64,000 bases of DNA, from assembly GCA_903813345.2 (NCBI GenBank), contig CAIIXF020000005.1, positions 1,982,001-2,046,000 of the forward strand. Direction: 5' to 3'. How positions within the stretch are numbered: position 1 is the first letter of the stretch; each line of letters opens with the position of its first letter. The notes beneath the pieces were generated by a model that made no database searches, had not been told where the DNA came from, and saw only the letters and a program-made list of their open reading frames with translations. Both the position numbers and the translations under genes were made by a program. This DNA comes from Owenia fusiformis (taxonomy: Eukaryota; Annelida; Polychaeta; Sabellida; Oweniidae). Below, in pieces: positions 61,590 to 64,000 of the stretch.

Positions 61590-63345
61590 TAGAAGATGAC
61601 TGTATAACCTCCACTTATGACTGATGTAACTAAAATTAAAGGCTCCATAATATTTATAAATATTCATGAAAGGTTGAATAAGCCTTAATATGAGGCAGAC
61701 ATGATTATTATTAAAGAGAACCTGTACAAAACGTGTCCTCTGTCAAGTACATATATTTCGTAAAAATGGCCTTTCTCTGGTTACACCGACAATTCCCAAA
61801 AACTTAAACTTATATGGAGCACAAGCACAAGTTCAAATCTAATGAAATGCTCTACTGCTAAGACAATAGTGGATGCAAATCGTGTAACATTGTTTAAAAT
61901 CCTAATTTTATTTATTGTTGAAAATAAGTAAGATCGAAGAATTTCAGAATGTTTTACTTAAAAAATTACAAGTAAGTCATCTCTGGTCTTTGTTTCCCCT
62001 TTAATTAAACTCATTATTATCAGTCAGTTAAGGCAAAGCAATATGTGTATGCAGAGTCATGAAATGTAGAGTTATGAAATTGTAACCGATTTTATCAAGC
62101 CCCAGGATTTTATCAAGCCCCAGGTGTTCTAATCATATGACTTGACTCCAGGACTTTTAATTTGTGAGAATTGTTCATTTGCAGATTGTTCATTGTAGAG
62201 ATTGACCCTTACAATTGAGAATAAATGAGTTTTACATTGAATTAATATCTGCAAGGACTATTTCATTTGGTCATGACAAAAAGCGATATCAGTCTAACTT
62301 TAATTTCACGAAATTATTTTTGTATTTTTGTACTTCAGCTATAATAAAATGTTTCCTACTTCAGTGAGAAGCAAGATTAATTGAAGCGTTGTCAAGAGAA
62401 TTCTTCAATTACACCAGTTACATTGAACCATGTGAACATTTTCCCTGAATCAATAAATCAAATTAAAAGAACACCATCGCCAGTTTCATGTTCTGCACCA
62501 TCACTATTCTTAATCACTTGCTCAAGGCTGCAAGGTTTAATAAGGACAACTCTTTGCTTCCATACAAAACCCATCAATTTCATTTATATTCTCTGTGTTT
62601 CCAAGACACTGAGTTGTAATGTGGACACACAACGGTCTTAGTTGTCTCAGATGTACCTAATGTTACAATAAATCATCACTGAATAATTACAGCTCACATA
62701 TTATGAATGTCAAGTAAGACTTACGATCAAACGAAACATTTCTGTGGCGTTTTTTCATTTGCAATTTATCAGTCTAATGCAATTTAGCAGCTGAGGATGA
62801 AAGATATGATAGAATATAATTCCAGCTTTCAGTTTTAACCTTTACATCATAAGGCTATAATGATCAAAGTCAATCCGCTTGTGTATTGCATGCCAATAAA
62901 ATCTGACAACATTTGCTATAAGCTACAAAGCCTAGTTCAGTAGCTAGTTATGATAATTCAAGGCTAATGAGCCCTGGGCTCTCTGGGAATCAATGTCCAT
63001 ACTTTGTATTAAATGAATGCAGTTATTTGGTGCAAGAGGACATTTACAAGGTAACTTGGCATTTGGAATGATATTAGATTCCTCACTGACTTAATAAGGA
63101 TTTAGTGTTAAGTCTCTTGGTTACCTTGGAGAGATATTATGTGAGTCAAGCAGAATAAATACTTCTCGTAACTTGTGATGGAGCTCTAATTTTGTTTTAT
63201 TAAACCTTGTCCGTAACCAATTTAATTCACATTAATCAAGGGTTTGTTGTTGAAGATCTTAAAAGTGTTTTCTAATGTTGAATAACTTTATCTTGTATCA
63301 CTGTTCTGAATTAAATTTTAATTTTTAGCACAAATAAAAAATTTT

Positions 63346-63495
63346 GAGGTCATGGTCATACACATTCAAATTGAGGTCATTTTGAGGTCATGGTCATACA
63401 AATTCAAATTGAGGTCATTTTGAGGTCATGGTCATACACATTCAAATTGAGGTCATTTTGAGGTCATGGTCATACACATTCAAATTGAGGTCAAG
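63346..63495. repeat. Tandem repeat, 38-bp unit x 4
   Basis: GAGGTCATGGTCATACACAT begins at 63346, 63384, 63422 and 63460. The repeated AGGTCA hexamer is identical to a nuclear-receptor half-site, probably by chance. Confidence 0.9.
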
Positions 63496-63693
63496 GTCAC
63501 TGTAAATTGCATTCCATCAGAAGGAAAATTTCATCATGAAGGAAATTGCATTTCATCAAATAATAAGAAACCAACTACAGTATTATGTAATATAAATTTC
63601 TTGTCACATCCTGTTACATCTAGCTGATCTCATTGTCTTGCATCAGTTAATCCCTACTCCATTACATGCATTGATCATAAAATTGATGATGTA

Positions 63694-63870
63694 CAGTAAA
63701 ACCTGAATAAGTGGAACACCTTTGGTACCTCTAAAAAGTGCTCCACTTGGGAGGCGTTCCACTTACAGAGGTTCATTTAGCAGGACTTTGAAAAGTGTTC
63801 CACTTATGGAGGTATTCTACTTATGGAGGTGTTCCACTTGCAGAGGTGTTCCACTTAACAGGTTTTACCA
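63694..63870. mobile_element. Short MITE with internal minirepeats
   Basis: CAGTAAAACCTG and CAGGTTTTACCA are inverted and flanked by TA. Inside, GTGTTCCACTTATGGAG-type motifs repeat every 16-23 bases. About 177 bp, non-coding. Confidence 0.7.
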
Positions 63871-64000
63871 TATAAGGGTGGAGACATGAAATGCATTATA
63901 ATTACAAAGTTACCTTCATTGTGATTCATATAGTACATTCAGGTATTGGCTGTTTCTATGTAGCAATAAATATTATGACTCAAGCATCCTTGTATTAAAC

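Larger units (their letters stand above)
60196..63345. other. MDM1 upstream region, no gene recognised
   Basis: It probably contains the MDM1 promoter and possibly a 5' UTR exon: on the minus strand, AATTATTACAG precedes GTGCGCCATCTAACGACAG and a GTAAGG donor at about 60630-60665. Two long poly-G runs are present. Short open frames such as 62381-62641 have no family features. Confidence 0.5.

Noticed and set aside
62381-62641. 86-codon frame upstream of MDM1
   Set aside because: No domain, no splice partners found, and composition like the surrounding non-coding DNA.

Overview
This is a piece of an animal nuclear genome. Genes are split by GT-AG introns, the DNA is AT-rich, there are many small foldback transposons and tandem repeats, and no bacterial-style operons. 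The three recognisable conserved genes (RAD18, TIMM17, MDM1) are metazoan. The density of short inverted-repeat elements and the Ser/Thr-rich expansions fit a marine invertebrate, most likely a lophotrochozoan such as a bivalve, but no single feature proves the taxon.

Layout. 1-195 (-) is the first exon of a secreted protein that runs off the window. 4856-40910 (-) is a 17-exon RAD18 gene (983 predicted residues; all exon phases agree). It hosts two nested single-exon genes: a membrane-anchored 2H-phosphoesterase-like protein (25425-26237, +) in intron 7 and an 11-finger C2H2 protein (31536-32531, -) in intron 1. RAD18 shares a 171-bp divergent promoter with TIMM17 (41082-45421, +, 6 exons, 172 residues). 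TIMM17 converges on MDM1 (49476-60195, -, 16 coding exons, 848 residues). 60196-64000 is MDM1 upstream sequence with repeats only.

The outstanding structure is a 13.7-kb array at 5512-19223: about 121 tandem copies of a 113-bp unit filling the last RAD18 intron. Each unit is a copy of the 3' half of the penultimate RAD18 exon, its intact 5' splice site and about 70 bp of intron. The unit junction creates an AG acceptor, so each unit looks like a 43-nt exon. If one were spliced in, the RAD18 frame would hit a TGA within the unit, so the intron carries a long series of potential poison exons. The intronic part of the unit ends in a hairpin shared with an interspersed repeat family found elsewhere in the window.

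Second, this RAD18 carries a SAM domain between the RING and UBZ4 modules, encoded by two exons bounded by phase-0 introns, as expected for exon shuffling. RAD18 (DNA damage tolerance), TIMM17 (mitochondrial import) and MDM1 (centriole/microtubule) do not form a pathway; their proximity is positional, apart from the shared RAD18/TIMM17 promoter.
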